Source: Streptomyces sp. R302
Lineage (GTDB): Bacteria > Actinomycetota > Actinomycetes > Streptomycetales > Streptomycetaceae
Direction of reading: 5' to 3'
Assembly (NCBI RefSeq): GCF_012927245.1
Contig: NZ_JABBGE010000001.1
Span: 434,001 to 498,000 of the forward strand
DNA length: 64,000 nucleotides
In this document: positions 17,292 to 26,230 of the stretch, piece by piece
Numbering within the stretch: the stretch's first letter is position 1
Layout of the letters: each line of letters starts with the position of its first letter
The notes under the pieces: generated by a model
Seen by the model: the letters and a program-made list of their open reading frames with translations, nothing else
What the model was told of the DNA's origin: nothing
Database searches by the model: none
Translations under genes and position numbers: made by a program

Positions 17292-17615
17292 GCCGGGCGG
17301 CCACCGCGCCGTCACGTGCCCCGACCGGCCGCCGAGCGGCCCCCACCGGGCCCGGCCCTGGCCGGAACCGGACCGGAGCCGCACCGGATCCGGACAGGCC
17401 CCAGGCCGGATCCCGCCAGGATCGAACGGACATCCGGCCGGAAACGGGTCCGGAAGCCCTTGCGAAAGTGCCGCCGAAACGGCTGAAACTCCTGCCATCC
17501 GGAAGGGACCTTTACCAAAACCGCCCCATGCGGCGGCTCGGGCTGGTCAACTTTGTCTCGGGGGCAACGAACAACGCGGGGTACAGCAGCACACGCATCA
17601 CACAGGAGGCCGCCG
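17292..17615 (+). other. 324-bp intergenic region after proB
   Basis: GC-rich, with dispersed CCGGA-type pentamers (about 17340-17460) that could fold into several hairpins, then a less GC-rich part near 17470-17590. AGGAGG at 17603-17608 is the ribosome binding site of the next gene. I see no RNA gene and no convincing promoter pair. Confidence 0.4.
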
Positions 17616-18122
17616 GTGAGACGAGCGCGCCCAGGGGCCATGGCCCGCGGGACGGCCGAACGCGCCCTGACGAGTGTCGAGGCCGGAGCCGACTTCGACG
17701 CGGCACGGGACAGGGCCACGGAGGGCAGGAGCACAGCAGCCGGGACGGACACAGGCGACGGCGGCGCGCGGGAGCGCCCGCTGTCCAAGCTGTGGCACGT
17801 CACGCTCAGCGTGTCCGGCGTCGAGTCACCGCTGAAGGAGGTACGGCGCGGGCTCGAACAGCTCGCCCACGACCACCCCTTCCTGCTGACCAGCCGGTAC
17901 GCCAACGACCACGCCGAGATCCGGTACTGGGAGGAGGCCCGCGACCTGCACGACGCGGCCGCCGTCGCCCTCCGGCTCTGGGGCGAGCACCGGCAGACCG
18001 CGAAGCTCCCGCCGTGGGAGATCGTCGGCCTGGAGGTCATCGACCGGGAGACCTACCACCAGCGGATCGCGGAGGGCTACGGCCCGCCGCCCGCCGCCCC
18101 GGTCGGAGTCCACCCCTACTGA
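17616..18122 (+). CDS. Conserved hypothetical protein between proB and proA
   Basis: No function can be assigned. GTG 17616 is the best start because AGGAGG lies 7 nt upstream, giving 168 aa. The first 65 residues are low-complexity and probably disordered. The conserved-looking part (about 66-165) is a compact alpha/beta region: [34 protein letters not shown], then [29 protein letters not shown], then [19 protein letters not shown]. The alternating strands and helices suggest a small ferredoxin-like fold, perhaps ligand-binding. Its place between two proline-pathway genes hints at a link to proline metabolism, but nothing in the sequence proves it. Confidence 0.75.
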   Translation: MRRARPGAMARGTAERALTSVEAGADFDAARDRATEGRSTAAGTDTGDGGARERPLSKLWHVTLSVSGVESPLKEVRRGLEQLAHDHPFLLTSRYANDHAEIRYWEEARDLHDAAAVALRLWGEHRQTAKLPPWEIVGLEVIDRETYHQRIAEGYGPPPAAPVGVHPY

Positions 18123-18252
18123 CCCGCCGGGGGCCCGGGTCCTGACGGGCCGGGCCACCGAGGTCCGTACGGTGGCACGGGCGCGTCTCGCACTGCGGGA
18201 TGCGCCCGTCGTACGTACGGGGTCGACCCGCCCGTACCAGTACCCTGCGGGC

Positions 18253-19536
18253 ATGACCTCGCTCACGCCCCTCGACGACCTCACCCCGGTCACCCGGGCC
18301 GCCCACCGGGCCCGCGGCGCCGCCGCACAGATCGCGCCACTGCCGCGCGCGGCCAAGGACGCGGCCCTCCTCGCCATCGCGGACGCCCTCGAAGCCCGCA
18401 CCGCGGAGATCGTCGAGGCCAACGCCGAGGACATCGCCAAGGCCCGCGAGGCCGGCACCAGCGAGTCGATCGTCGACCGGCTCACCCTCACCCCCGAGCG
18501 GATCCTCGCCATCGCCGCCGACGTCCGCCACGTCGCCGCCCTGCCCGACCCGGTCGGCGAGGTCGTCCGCGGCTCGACCCTCCCCAACGGCCTCGACCTC
18601 CGCCAGGTCCGCGTCCCGCTCGGCGTCGTCGGCATCATCTACGAGGCCCGCCCCAACGTCACGGTCGACGCCGCCGCCCTCTGCCTCAAGGCCGGCAACG
18701 CGGTCCTGCTCCGCGGCTCCTCCTCCGCGTACGCCTCCAACACCGCTCTGGTCGCCGTCCTCCGCGACGCCGTCGACGGCGCCGGCCTGCCCGCCGACGC
18801 GATCCAGCTCGTCCCCGGCGAGTCCCGCGACTCCGTCCGCGAGCTGATGCGCGCCCGCGGCCTCGTCGACGTCCTCATCCCGCGCGGCGGCGCCTCCCTC
18901 ATCCGCACGGTCGTCGAGGAGTCCACCGTCCCCGTCATCGAGACCGGCACCGGCAACTGCCATGTCTACGTCGACGCCGAGGCCGACCTCGACATGGCCG
19001 TCGACATCCTGATCAACTCCAAGGCCCATCGGGTCAGCGTCTGCAACGCCGCCGAGACCCTCCTCGTCCACCAGGACGTCGCCGCCGCCTTCCTGCCCCG
19101 CGCCCTCGACGCCCTCGCCGAGGCCGGCGTCACCGTCCACGCCGACGAGCGGGTCCTCGCCCACGCCGAAGGCACCAAGGCCACCGTCGTCCCGGCCACC
19201 ACCGAGGACTGGGAGACCGAGTACCTCTCCTACGACATCGCCGCCGCCGTCGTCGACTCCCTCGACAAGGCCGTCGAGCACATCCGCGCGTGGACCTCCG
19301 GCCACACCGAGGCCATCGTCACCACCTCGCAGGCCGCCGCCCGCCGCTTCACCCAACTGGTCGACTCCACCACGGTCGCCGTGAACGCCTCCACCCGCTT
19401 CACGGACGGCGGACAGTTCGGCTTCGGCGCGGAGATCGGCATCTCCACCCAGAAGCTCCACGCCCGCGGCCCCATGGGCCTTCCGGAGCTCACCTCCACC
19501 AAGTACATCGTGACCGGCGACGGTCACATCCGGTGA
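18253..19536 (+). CDS. proA: Glutamate-5-semialdehyde dehydrogenase (gamma-glutamyl phosphate reductase)
   Basis: Second enzyme of proline synthesis: NADPH-dependent reduction of glutamyl 5-phosphate to the semialdehyde. The 427-aa protein starts at ATG 18253. TACCCT (18241-18246) ends 6 nt before that ATG, so transcription probably begins at or next to the start codon (leaderless mRNA). Family motifs are [43 protein letters not shown], the catalytic Cys264 in SVCNAAETL, and the C-terminal [19 protein letters not shown]. The upstream open-frame extension is discarded because it crosses this promoter. Confidence 0.96.
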   Translation: MTSLTPLDDLTPVTRAAHRARGAAAQIAPLPRAAKDAALLAIADALEARTAEIVEANAEDIAKAREAGTSESIVDRLTLTPERILAIAADVRHVAALPDPVGEVVRGSTLPNGLDLRQVRVPLGVVGIIYEARPNVTVDAAALCLKAGNAVLLRGSSSAYASNTALVAVLRDAVDGAGLPADAIQLVPGESRDSVRELMRARGLVDVLIPRGGASLIRTVVEESTVPVIETGTGNCHVYVDAEADLDMAVDILINSKAHRVSVCNAAETLLVHQDVAAAFLPRALDALAEAGVTVHADERVLAHAEGTKATVVPATTEDWETEYLSYDIAAAVVDSLDKAVEHIRAWTSGHTEAIVTTSQAAARRFTQLVDSTTVAVNASTRFTDGGQFGFGAEIGISTQKLHARGPMGLPELTSTKYIVTGDGHIR

Positions 19537-19632
19537 CACCACCCCGCATCCCTCCTTTCGGCCTTTAGGTACGGGCGGGGAGACTTCGCATCCTCCCTGC
19601 CCAAAACCACATCCCCGGTCTACTCTGAATCC

Positions 19633-20277
19633 GTGCCGGACGACGTGGGGGACAGGCCGTCCCCGAACGGCTGGGAGCCCGACGACGAGCGCGGAGGCGC
19701 CGCCGAGGGCCGCTGGGACGTGGTCCTGGACGAGGAGTTCGTCCGGGCCGCCACCCTCCACGAGCCCACGGCCGTCGAACGCCTCCTCGCCTCGGCCCAG
19801 GCCCGCGCCGAGGCCGAATCCGCCCGCACCCGCGCCCTCCGGGCCGCCGGCGACGACGACCTCTACGACGAGGGCCGCGACCCCGTCGGCCCCACCTACG
19901 AGCCCGACGACATCGGCGACGACGCCAGCCCCTACGGCCGCCACGGCGGCGCCCTGCGCCCCTACCGGGGCAGCGCCCGCTGGCACCGGCCCGTCGCCTG
20001 GCTCCTCGCCCTCCTCATGGGCATCGGCATGGTGGCCCTCGCCTTCACCGCCGTCTACCGCGCCGCCGCCGCCAACCGGCAGGACCAGGTCCCCCCGGCC
20101 TCCACCGGCGTCGACGCGCCCAACCCGGCCCCGCCCGCCGCCTCACCGGCCGCCGCGCCCCCGGTCCCCGTCCTCACCGGCACCCCGGCCACGGCCGCCG
20201 CCCCGCAGGCCCCCGGCAGCCGGGCGACCGCCGAGCGGACGTCCCCGCCGGCCTCCGTCGCACCCGGCACCTCCTGA
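19633..20277 (+). CDS. Single-span membrane protein, paralogue of next gene
   Basis: Unknown function. The 214-aa protein has an acidic cytoplasmic N-terminal half containing DEEFVRAATLHEPTAVERL (about 33-51), one transmembrane helix (about 121-142, VAWLLALLMGIGMVALAFTAV) and a Pro/Ala-rich extracytoplasmic tail. The FVRAA-L-E-ERL motif recurs in the next gene (DEAFVRAAHLQEYSAQERM). The GTG start at 19633 is preceded at 6 nt by TACTCT (19621-19626), again indicating leaderless transcription. The pair lies between proA and an M48 peptidase. Confidence 0.8.
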   Translation: MPDDVGDRPSPNGWEPDDERGGAAEGRWDVVLDEEFVRAATLHEPTAVERLLASAQARAEAESARTRALRAAGDDDLYDEGRDPVGPTYEPDDIGDDASPYGRHGGALRPYRGSARWHRPVAWLLALLMGIGMVALAFTAVYRAAAANRQDQVPPASTGVDAPNPAPPAASPAAAPPVPVLTGTPATAAAPQAPGSRATAERTSPPASVAPGTS

Positions 20278-20392
20278 CACCACCCGGACGGCCGCCCCGT
20301 CCACCGGAGGCTTCACCCCGACGGCGGAAAACTTCCGAACTTGTCGTGTACCTGGGCGTTTATCGAAGCCTCCGCCGACCTACCCTGAAGGT

Positions 20393-21475
20393 ATGGCAGG
20401 GCGTGGCGACCCGCCTGAGGGGAATCCCGAGGGGCTCCCCGGCGGTGAGGACGAGTACCGAGCCGTCGTCTTCGACGAGGCGTTCGTCCGCGCTGCCCAC
20501 CTCCAGGAGTACTCCGCCCAGGAACGGATGGGTGAGCACGCGCTCGCCGTCCGCAGCCGCCCCGGCCCCACCGGCCGCCGCTCCGGCTCCGGCCAGGCCC
20601 TCCTCCTCGTCCTGCTGATCCTCCTCGCCTTCGGCACGGCCGTCTATCTCGGCCTGCGCAACCCCTACCAGCCGCCGCTCGACCAGCGCGCCGAGCCGCT
20701 GCGCACCACCGTCGTCCCCCTCGCCCCCCAGGGCCCCGTCCCCGGCGGCGACCCGGCCCGGCTCCTCGCCCGCAGCCCCGCCGCCGAGTACCGCACCGGC
20801 GCCGCCGGCATCAACCTCCCCGTCTCCGCGCGCACCACCCACTTCTCCGAGGGCCAGGTCGTCACCGCCCTCAGCATCGCCAAGGACTACCTCGTCGCCT
20901 CCTCCCTGGAACCCGACGTCCTCGCCGGGCAGACCGTCCGCCCGGCCCGCCTGCTGCTCGACCCCGACCAGCTCGCCCAGTTCGACCGCAGCGTCGAATC
21001 ACCCGCCGACGACGGCCGGCACGCCCTCGCCGCCTGGGTGGTCCGCTTCGACCCCCGTCAGGTCTCCGTCGTCGAGCCCGCGCCCCGCGTCCAGGGCACC
21101 CTCCGCTTCGCCGAGAGCACCGCCGACACCCTGGACGTCACCGCCGACCACACCTTCACCTACGCGCTGCGCCCCGCCGTCCAGGGCCCGGGCGAGCCCG
21201 CCGCGGCCTCCCTCTTCACGGTCCACCGCACCCTGCACCTCCGCTTCGACCGCGAGGATCTGCGCATGCACCGGGCGGAGCTGCTGACCAGTACAGTCGA
21301 GGCCGGACCGCAGGCCTGCGGGGAGGACACCGGCGGCGGCCTGAGGCCGCTCCTGGCCGGCGCCGAGGCCCCGGCGACGTCCGGCCCGGCGCTCACCGAC
21401 CCGTACGCCGCCGACCGACCGGCCGCGCCGGCCCTCTGCGGAGCCCTCGCCCCGGCAGCCCAGCCCCGGCCCTGA
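20393..21475 (+). CDS. Single-span membrane protein with extracytoplasmic domain
   Basis: Unknown function, 360 aa. The cytoplasmic N-terminus carries VVFDEAFVRAAHLQEYSAQERM (about 23-44), shared with the preceding gene. A transmembrane helix follows (about 66-86, ALLLVLLILLAFGTAVYLGL). The remaining 270 residues are extracytoplasmic, and helix-strand regions such as TTHFSEGQVVTALSIAKDYL resemble a substrate- or peptide-binding domain. Two Cys near the C-terminus (QACGED, ALCGAL) could form a disulfide. The ATG lies 6 nt after TACCCT (20381-20386), a leaderless arrangement identical to that of the previous gene. A paired role at the cell envelope is plausible but unproved. Confidence 0.8.
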   Translation: MAGRGDPPEGNPEGLPGGEDEYRAVVFDEAFVRAAHLQEYSAQERMGEHALAVRSRPGPTGRRSGSGQALLLVLLILLAFGTAVYLGLRNPYQPPLDQRAEPLRTTVVPLAPQGPVPGGDPARLLARSPAAEYRTGAAGINLPVSARTTHFSEGQVVTALSIAKDYLVASSLEPDVLAGQTVRPARLLLDPDQLAQFDRSVESPADDGRHALAAWVVRFDPRQVSVVEPAPRVQGTLRFAESTADTLDVTADHTFTYALRPAVQGPGEPAAASLFTVHRTLHLRFDREDLRMHRAELLTSTVEAGPQACGEDTGGGLRPLLAGAEAPATSGPALTDPYAADRPAAPALCGALAPAAQPRP

Positions 21476-21494
21476 GGTCCCCGGGTGCGGCTCG

Positions 21495-22634
21495 CTACTT
21501 CCCGGCCCCCTCGCCCGTGTCCTTGCCGGCGTCCTTGCCCGTGTCCTTGCCGGACTCCTTCGAGGCGCCGCCCCCGAACACGGTCCGCAGCCGTCCGCCC
21601 AGATCGCCCGCCAGGTCGCCGGCCCCGCCGGCTATGTCGCCGACGAGCTTGATCAGCGGATCCTTGCTGTCCTTGACGGTCTGCGCGTAGTGCCCCGCCG
21701 ACTCCCGGAAGGAGTCCGTCACCGAGGTGTCCTTGTCCTCCGAGCGCTTCGGGTAGCGGCCGTCCATCAGCCGCTGGTAGTCCCGGCTCTCCGACCACTT
21801 CTTCAGCTCGGCCGCCCGCACCGTGGTGAAGGGGTGCGAGCGCGGCAGCACGTTCAGGATCTTCAGGACCGAATCCCGCAGGTCACCGGCCTTCTCGTAC
21901 TCGTCCGCCTGGGCGAGGAAGGCGTCCACGTTCATCTCGTGGAGATGGTTGCCGCCCGCGATCTTCATCAGGCCCCGCATCGAGGCCCGGAGGTCCTGCC
22001 CCACGAGGAGTCCCGCCCGGTCGGCCGACAGCTCCGACTTGCGGAACCACTCGCGCAGAGCGGTCACGATCGCCATCACCGCCACGTTCCCCAGCGGGAT
22101 CCAGGCGACCTTCAGCGCCACGTTCGTCAGGAAGAGCAGCACGGTCCGGTAGACCGCGTGGCCCGACAGGGCGTGCCCGACCTCGTGGCCGACCACCGCC
22201 CGCATCTCCTCCTCGTCGAGCAGCTCGACGAGCCCCGTCGTCAGCACGATCACCGGCTCGTCCAGGCCCACGCACATCGCGTTCGGCACCGGGTCCTGCG
22301 TCACGTACATCGGCGGGACCTTGTCCAGGTCCAGGATGTAGCAGGCGTCCCGCAGCATGTCGTTGAGGTGCGAGAACTGCGCGTCGCTCACCCGGACGGA
22401 GTCCGAGAGGTAGAGCAGCCTGAGGCTGCGCTCGGGCAGCAGCCCGCTCAGCGTCTTGAACACCGTGTCGAAGCCGCTCAGCTTCCTCAGCGCCACCAGC
22501 GCCGAACGGTCCGCCGGATGCTCGTAGGCCCGCGAGGAGATGTCGGGGAACCGCTTGCGCTGCCTGCTCGGCACGCCGCCCCGCGGCTGCTCGCCGTGGC
22601 TCTGGTCGTGGTTCCGGTCGTGGTTCTCGGTCAT
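21495..22634 (-). CDS. M48 family metallopeptidase
   Basis: Zinc metallopeptidase of the M48 (HtpX/Ste24-like) family, 379 aa. ATG 22634 gives the N-terminus MTENHDRNH; 16 extra in-frame residues upstream lack support. The active site HEVGH (150-154) and the third zinc ligand Glu201 in SELSADRAG are intact. Hydrophobic stretches after the HExxH (about 160-192) could span or dip into the membrane. The C-terminus ends in a KDTGKDAGKDTGEG repeat, probably flexible. A role in membrane protein quality control is inferred from the family. It is convergent with the membrane protein at 20393 and divergent from a small membrane protein. Confidence 0.88.
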   Translation of the reverse strand: MTENHDRNHDQSHGEQPRGGVPSRQRKRFPDISSRAYEHPADRSALVALRKLSGFDTVFKTLSGLLPERSLRLLYLSDSVRVSDAQFSHLNDMLRDACYILDLDKVPPMYVTQDPVPNAMCVGLDEPVIVLTTGLVELLDEEEMRAVVGHEVGHALSGHAVYRTVLLFLTNVALKVAWIPLGNVAVMAIVTALREWFRKSELSADRAGLLVGQDLRASMRGLMKIAGGNHLHEMNVDAFLAQADEYEKAGDLRDSVLKILNVLPRSHPFTTVRAAELKKWSESRDYQRLMDGRYPKRSEDKDTSVTDSFRESAGHYAQTVKDSKDPLIKLVGDIAGGAGDLAGDLGGRLRTVFGGGASKESGKDTGKDAGKDTGEGAGK

Positions 22635-22655
22635 GAACGCCCCCTGTCCATCCGT

Positions 22656-22671
22656 ACGAGTCGGTACTCGT
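22656..22671 (-). promoter_or_regulatory. Inverted repeat in the M48 gene 5' region
   Basis: ACGAGT-CGGT-ACTCGT perfect palindrome, 22 bp upstream of the M48 start codon. On the minus strand a TAGGGT (22688-22693) could serve as -10, which would put this element just downstream of the transcription start, a classical repressor position. Confidence 0.4.
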
Positions 22672-22722
22672 CCCCCTGACACGACCCACCCTAGGCGAGG
22701 GCGCTACCGTGGGCGGAGAGCC

Positions 22723-22749
22723 TGTGGACAACTCGGGCCCTGTGGACAA
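22723..22749 (-). promoter_or_regulatory. Pair of perfect DnaA boxes
   Basis: TGTGGACAA at 22723-22731 and 22741-22749 are exact reverse complements of the Streptomyces DnaA box TTGTCCACA, in direct orientation and 18 bp apart. They lie between a TACCGT -10-like hexamer (22705-22710) and the start codon at 22768. Confidence 0.7.
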
Positions 22750-22767
22750 CGAGGGAGCACGACCCGC

Positions 22768-23004
22768 ATGCCCGACATCGCCGAGGCCGCCGCCGCCCTC
22801 ACCGGGATCGCCGCCGCGGCGCAGCAGGGCCCGGGCGACACGCTCCGTATCGTCCTGCTGGTCTCCATGGTCGGCGGCGCCCTCCTCGCCTGGTTCCTGC
22901 TGCGCGGATACGGCCGCGGCGACACCGGCGAACACCCCGCCGGGCAGCCCGAGGACACCTCCGCCCGAGGGGCGTCCGAGGGCGCCGAGGACGCCAACGC
23001 CTGA
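22768..23004 (+). CDS. Small single-span membrane protein
   Basis: 78-aa protein of unknown function. One strongly hydrophobic helix (about 27-47, LRIVLLVSMVGGALLAWFLL) is followed by RGYGRGD and an acidic hydrophilic tail. ATG 22768 has GAGGGAG 10 nt upstream. The 5' region contains two perfect DnaA boxes. The next gene also encodes a tiny membrane protein, so two such proteins lie in a row before nadD. Confidence 0.7.
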   Translation: MPDIAEAAAALTGIAAAAQQGPGDTLRIVLLVSMVGGALLAWFLLRGYGRGDTGEHPAGQPEDTSARGASEGAEDANA

Positions 23005-23089
23005 GTCGGCGTGAGCGGGCCGCGACCGCCCGCATACGATGTGCGCGAAGTCTCCGCTCCCACCCCCGATCGGATAGGTCCCGCCGAAG

Positions 23090-23254
23090 ATGAGCCTCCA
23101 CAGCACCGCCGCCAACCTCGTCACGCTTGCCTCCGAGGGCGCCGAGCACGGTGGCAACCACGACAGCCTCAACCCGTACCTCACGGGCGGTGGCGCCTTC
23201 CTCGCGCTGATGCTGCTGCTCTGGATCACCACCCGCTTCAACCGCGACCGCTGA
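23090..23254 (+). CDS. 54-aa membrane protein upstream of nadD
   Basis: A complete short reading frame of 54 codons from ATG 23090 to TGA 23252-23254. The N-terminal 30 residues are polar with a His/Gly cluster ([10 protein letters not shown]). A short C-terminal hydrophobic helix (about 32-48, [16 protein letters not shown]) ends in the positively charged RFNRDR. A TACGAT hexamer (23035-23040) upstream could be its -10 box. Third-position GC bias continues through the frame, which supports coding. Function unknown. Confidence 0.7.
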   Translation: MSLHSTAANLVTLASEGAEHGGNHDSLNPYLTGGGAFLALMLLLWITTRFNRDR

Positions 23255-23318
23255 GCCGGAAGCCGACCCGGAGGCCGCTGAGCTGGCGTCCACCGCCGTG
23301 CCAGTAGGCTCTGCACGC

Positions 23319-23939
23319 ATGGGAGAGCAGGAAGTGCCTACTGGCGGCAGCGGCAAGCGCCGCCTCGGCGTGATGGGCGGGACGTTCGACCCGATCCACC
23401 ACGGACACCTGGTGGCGGCCAGCGAGGTCGCCGCCCTGTTCCACCTGGACGAGGTGGTGTTCGTACCGACCGGTGAGCCGTGGCAGAAGAGTCACAAGGT
23501 CGTGTCGCCCGCCGAGGACCGGTACCTCATGACGGTCATCGCCACCGCGTCCAACCCGCAGTTCTCGGTCAGCCGCATCGACATCGACCGCGGCGGCGCC
23601 ACCTACACCATCGACACCCTGCGCGAGCTCCAGTCGCTCAACGCCGACTCCGACCTCTTCTTCATCACCGGCGCCGACGCGCTCTCGCAGATCCTCACCT
23701 GGCGCGACGCGGACGAGTTCTTCTCCCTCGCCCACTTCATCGGCGTCACCCGGCCGGGTCACGACCTCACCGACGACGGACTGCCCAAGGGCGGAGTCTC
23801 CCTCGTCGAGATCCCCGCCCTCGCCATCTCGTCCACCGACTGCCGCGCACGGGTGGCATCGGGCGACCCCGTCTGGTATCTCGTCCCGGACGGCGTGGTG
23901 CGCTACATCGACAAGCGCCAGCTGTACCGAGGCGAGTGA
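23319..23939 (+). CDS. nadD: Nicotinate-nucleotide adenylyltransferase
   Basis: Couples nicotinate mononucleotide with ATP to make deamido-NAD, a central step in NAD synthesis. The 206-aa protein has the nucleotidyltransferase motif [11 protein letters not shown] (20-30), [12 protein letters not shown], and a C-terminal ISSTDCR signature. ATG 23319 is preferred over the upstream in-frame ATG 23298. TAGGCT (23305-23310) lies 8 nt before it and is a likely -10 box. The order nadD-LCP-rsfS-phosphoglycerate mutase is typical of actinomycetes and links NAD synthesis to ribosome silencing genes. Confidence 0.95.
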   Translation: MGEQEVPTGGSGKRRLGVMGGTFDPIHHGHLVAASEVAALFHLDEVVFVPTGEPWQKSHKVVSPAEDRYLMTVIATASNPQFSVSRIDIDRGGATYTIDTLRELQSLNADSDLFFITGADALSQILTWRDADEFFSLAHFIGVTRPGHDLTDDGLPKGGVSLVEIPALAISSTDCRARVASGDPVWYLVPDGVVRYIDKRQLYRGE

Positions 23940-23959
23940 GTCCCGGGGAAGGGGCACCG

Positions 23960-25717
23960 GTGAACGACCAGCAGAACCCGTACGACCCGTACTACCCGCA
24001 GCCGCAGATCATCGGCTACGACGCGTACGGGCAGCCGGTGTACCAGCAGCCGGCCCAGGCCCCCCAGCAGGCCGCGTACGACCCGTACGCCGGTCAGCAG
24101 CAGTCGTACGGCTACGACCCCTATGCCCAGCCCCAGGCGCCCCAGCAGCCCCAGAGCCCTCAGCCGCCCTCGTACGACGCCTACGCCGGGCAGCAGCAGA
24201 GCCAGGGCTACGCCCCCCAGCAACCCGCCTACGACCCGTACGAGACCTACGGAGGCGGCGGGCACCAGGGCGGACAGCAGGGCGGGCAGCAGTGGCAGTC
24301 GGCCGAGCCCCCGGCGCCCGTCGCCGCCGCCCCGACCGGCGTCCCCGGCCAGCGGCCCGCCCCCGAACCCCCCGCCGCGCCGCCCGCCCCGCCCGTCGCG
24401 CCTGCCGCGCCCGCGGCGTCCCGGCGCGCGGACGCCGGCGAGGACCGGGAGTACCGCACCGAGCAGTTCTCCTTCATCGAGGAGCCCGACGAGGACTCCG
24501 AGGACGTCATCGACTGGCTCAAGTTCACCGAGAGCCGCTCGGAGCGCCGCGAGGAGGCCCGCCGTCGCGGCCGCAACCGGGTGATCGCCCTCGTCGTCGT
24601 CCTGGCCCTCGCCGTCATCGGAGGCGTCGGCTACCTCTGGTCCGCCGGCCTGCTCCCCGGCACCGGGGACTCCGGGCGGAAGGACCAGGCCGCCGCCACG
24701 GGCCCGCAGCGGCGCGACACGATCGTCCTCCACCTCCACGACCTCCAGGGCGGCGGCACCACCACCGCCCTCCTCGTGGACAACTCCACCACCAAGCAGG
24801 GCACCACCGTCCTGCTGCCCAACGCCCTCGCCGTCGCCGACTCCGAAGGCTCCGCCACCACCCTCGGCAAGTCCGTCGAGGAGGACGGCTCCAGCGGCAC
24901 CCGCGAGGCCCTCGACACCCTCCTCGGCGCCAAGATCGCCGGAACCTGGCGCCTCGACACCCCGTACCTGGAGAACCTCGTCGAGTACCTCGGCGGCATC
25001 GAGGTCGACACCGACACCGCCGTCCCGGACCCCAAGGGCAAGAAGGGCGCCGACCCGCTCGTCGCCCGGGGCGAGAAGCAGACCCTCACCGGCCGCGGCG
25101 CCGTCGCCTACGCCACCTACCGCGCCGCCGGCGAGGCCGAGGCCAAGCAGCTCCAGCGCTTCGGCCAGGTGGTGAACGGCATGCTGCGCAAGATGCCCAG
25201 CGACCCCGCCAACGCCACCTCGGCCATCGAGTTCCTCCAGCAGATCGCCGACCCCTCCCTCCCCGAGAAGGACCTCGGCGCCTCCCTCGCCAAGCTCGCC
25301 GACCACGCCAAGACCGGCGCCTACAAGACGGCGCTCCTCCCCGTGGGCGAGGACGGGACGCTCGCCGAGGGCACCGGCGACAGCGTCGTCAAGGACATCC
25401 TCGGCGGCAAGGTCACCGCCGTCGAGGCCGGCGGGGTGCCGCGGGTCTCGGTCAAGGACGCCACCGGCGAGGACGCCGTCGAGGCGGCCAAGGTCGCGCT
25501 GATCAACGGCGGCTACGCGTTCGTCGGCGGCAGCAAGACCGACGGCCGGGCGAAGTCCCAGGTCGTCTACGGCGACGACGCCCAGAAGGCCACCGCGGCC
25601 GAGGTCGCCAAGACCCTCGGACTGCCGGCCGGATCGGTCGTCAAGGGCAAGCCCGCGGGCAACGCCGCCATCACCGTCGTCCTCGGCCGGGACTACGAGA
25701 TTCCGGGCGCCTCGTAA
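23960..25717 (+). CDS. LCP/LytR_C family membrane protein, catalytic core degenerate
   Basis: 585-aa protein with GTG start at 23960 and a GAAGGGG ribosome binding site. Residues 1-150 are Tyr/Pro/Gln-rich with YDPYAGQQQ-type repeats (disordered, cytoplasmic). A transmembrane helix (about 208-228) follows. The extracytoplasmic LCP-like domain (about 252-400) begins RDTIVLHLHDLQG and contains GTTVLLPNALAVAD where classical LCP enzymes have an IPRDS/T motif; the catalytic Asp/Arg pattern is not obvious. A LytR_C domain (about 490-585) closes the protein. LCP proteins attach glycopolymers to peptidoglycan; this one may bind rather than transfer. That reading is inference. Confidence 0.8.
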   Translation: MNDQQNPYDPYYPQPQIIGYDAYGQPVYQQPAQAPQQAAYDPYAGQQQSYGYDPYAQPQAPQQPQSPQPPSYDAYAGQQQSQGYAPQQPAYDPYETYGGGGHQGGQQGGQQWQSAEPPAPVAAAPTGVPGQRPAPEPPAAPPAPPVAPAAPAASRRADAGEDREYRTEQFSFIEEPDEDSEDVIDWLKFTESRSERREEARRRGRNRVIALVVVLALAVIGGVGYLWSAGLLPGTGDSGRKDQAAATGPQRRDTIVLHLHDLQGGGTTTALLVDNSTTKQGTTVLLPNALAVADSEGSATTLGKSVEEDGSSGTREALDTLLGAKIAGTWRLDTPYLENLVEYLGGIEVDTDTAVPDPKGKKGADPLVARGEKQTLTGRGAVAYATYRAAGEAEAKQLQRFGQVVNGMLRKMPSDPANATSAIEFLQQIADPSLPEKDLGASLAKLADHAKTGAYKTALLPVGEDGTLAEGTGDSVVKDILGGKVTAVEAGGVPRVSVKDATGEDAVEAAKVALINGGYAFVGGSKTDGRAKSQVVYGDDAQKATAAEVAKTLGLPAGSVVKGKPAGNAAITVVLGRDYEIPGAS

Positions 25718-25786
25718 TCGTTTGCGGGGTCGTCGGCGGTCCGTGAGACCCTGGAGGGGTACTCGACCGCCGACGAAAGCCTGCTT

Positions 25787-26230
25787 GTGACCGCCACGGA
25801 TCGCTCCATCGAGCTCGTCAACGCCGCCGCCCAGGCGGCGGCCGACCGGCTCGCTCACGACATCATCGCGTACGACGTCAGCGACGTGCTGTCGATCACC
25901 GACGCCTTCCTGCTCGCCTCCGCGCCCAACGACCGCCAGGTCAAGTCGATCGCCGAGGAGATCGAGGAGCGGCTCCAGAAGGAACTCGGCGCCAAGCCGG
26001 TCCGCCGCGAGGGCGACCGCGACGCCCGCTGGATCCTCCTCGACTACGTCGACATCGTCGTCCACGTGCAGCACAGCGAGGAGCGGGTCTTCTACGCCCT
26101 CGAGCGGCTGTGGAAGGACTGCCCCGAGCTGCCCCTGCCCGAGGACGCCGTCAAGACCCGCGGCAAGGCCGCCGAGCACGCCGCCCTCACCGGCGCCGAC
26201 CTCGACAGGGCGGACGGTGAGCTGAGCTGA
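25787..26230 (+). CDS. rsfS: Ribosome silencing factor RsfS
   Basis: Iojap/YbeB family protein, 147 aa, which binds L14 on the 50S subunit and blocks subunit joining under nutrient limitation. Typical residues are DVSDVLSITDAFLLASAPNDRQVKSIAEEIEERL, KPVRREGDRDARWILLDYVDIVVHV, and ERVFYALERLW. The start is GTG at 25787. Its stop overlaps the CTG start of the next gene (CTGA, 26227-26230), so the mutase-like product is likely translated by re-initiation. Confidence 0.95.
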   Translation: MTATDRSIELVNAAAQAAADRLAHDIIAYDVSDVLSITDAFLLASAPNDRQVKSIAEEIEERLQKELGAKPVRREGDRDARWILLDYVDIVVHVQHSEERVFYALERLWKDCPELPLPEDAVKTRGKAAEHAALTGADLDRADGELS

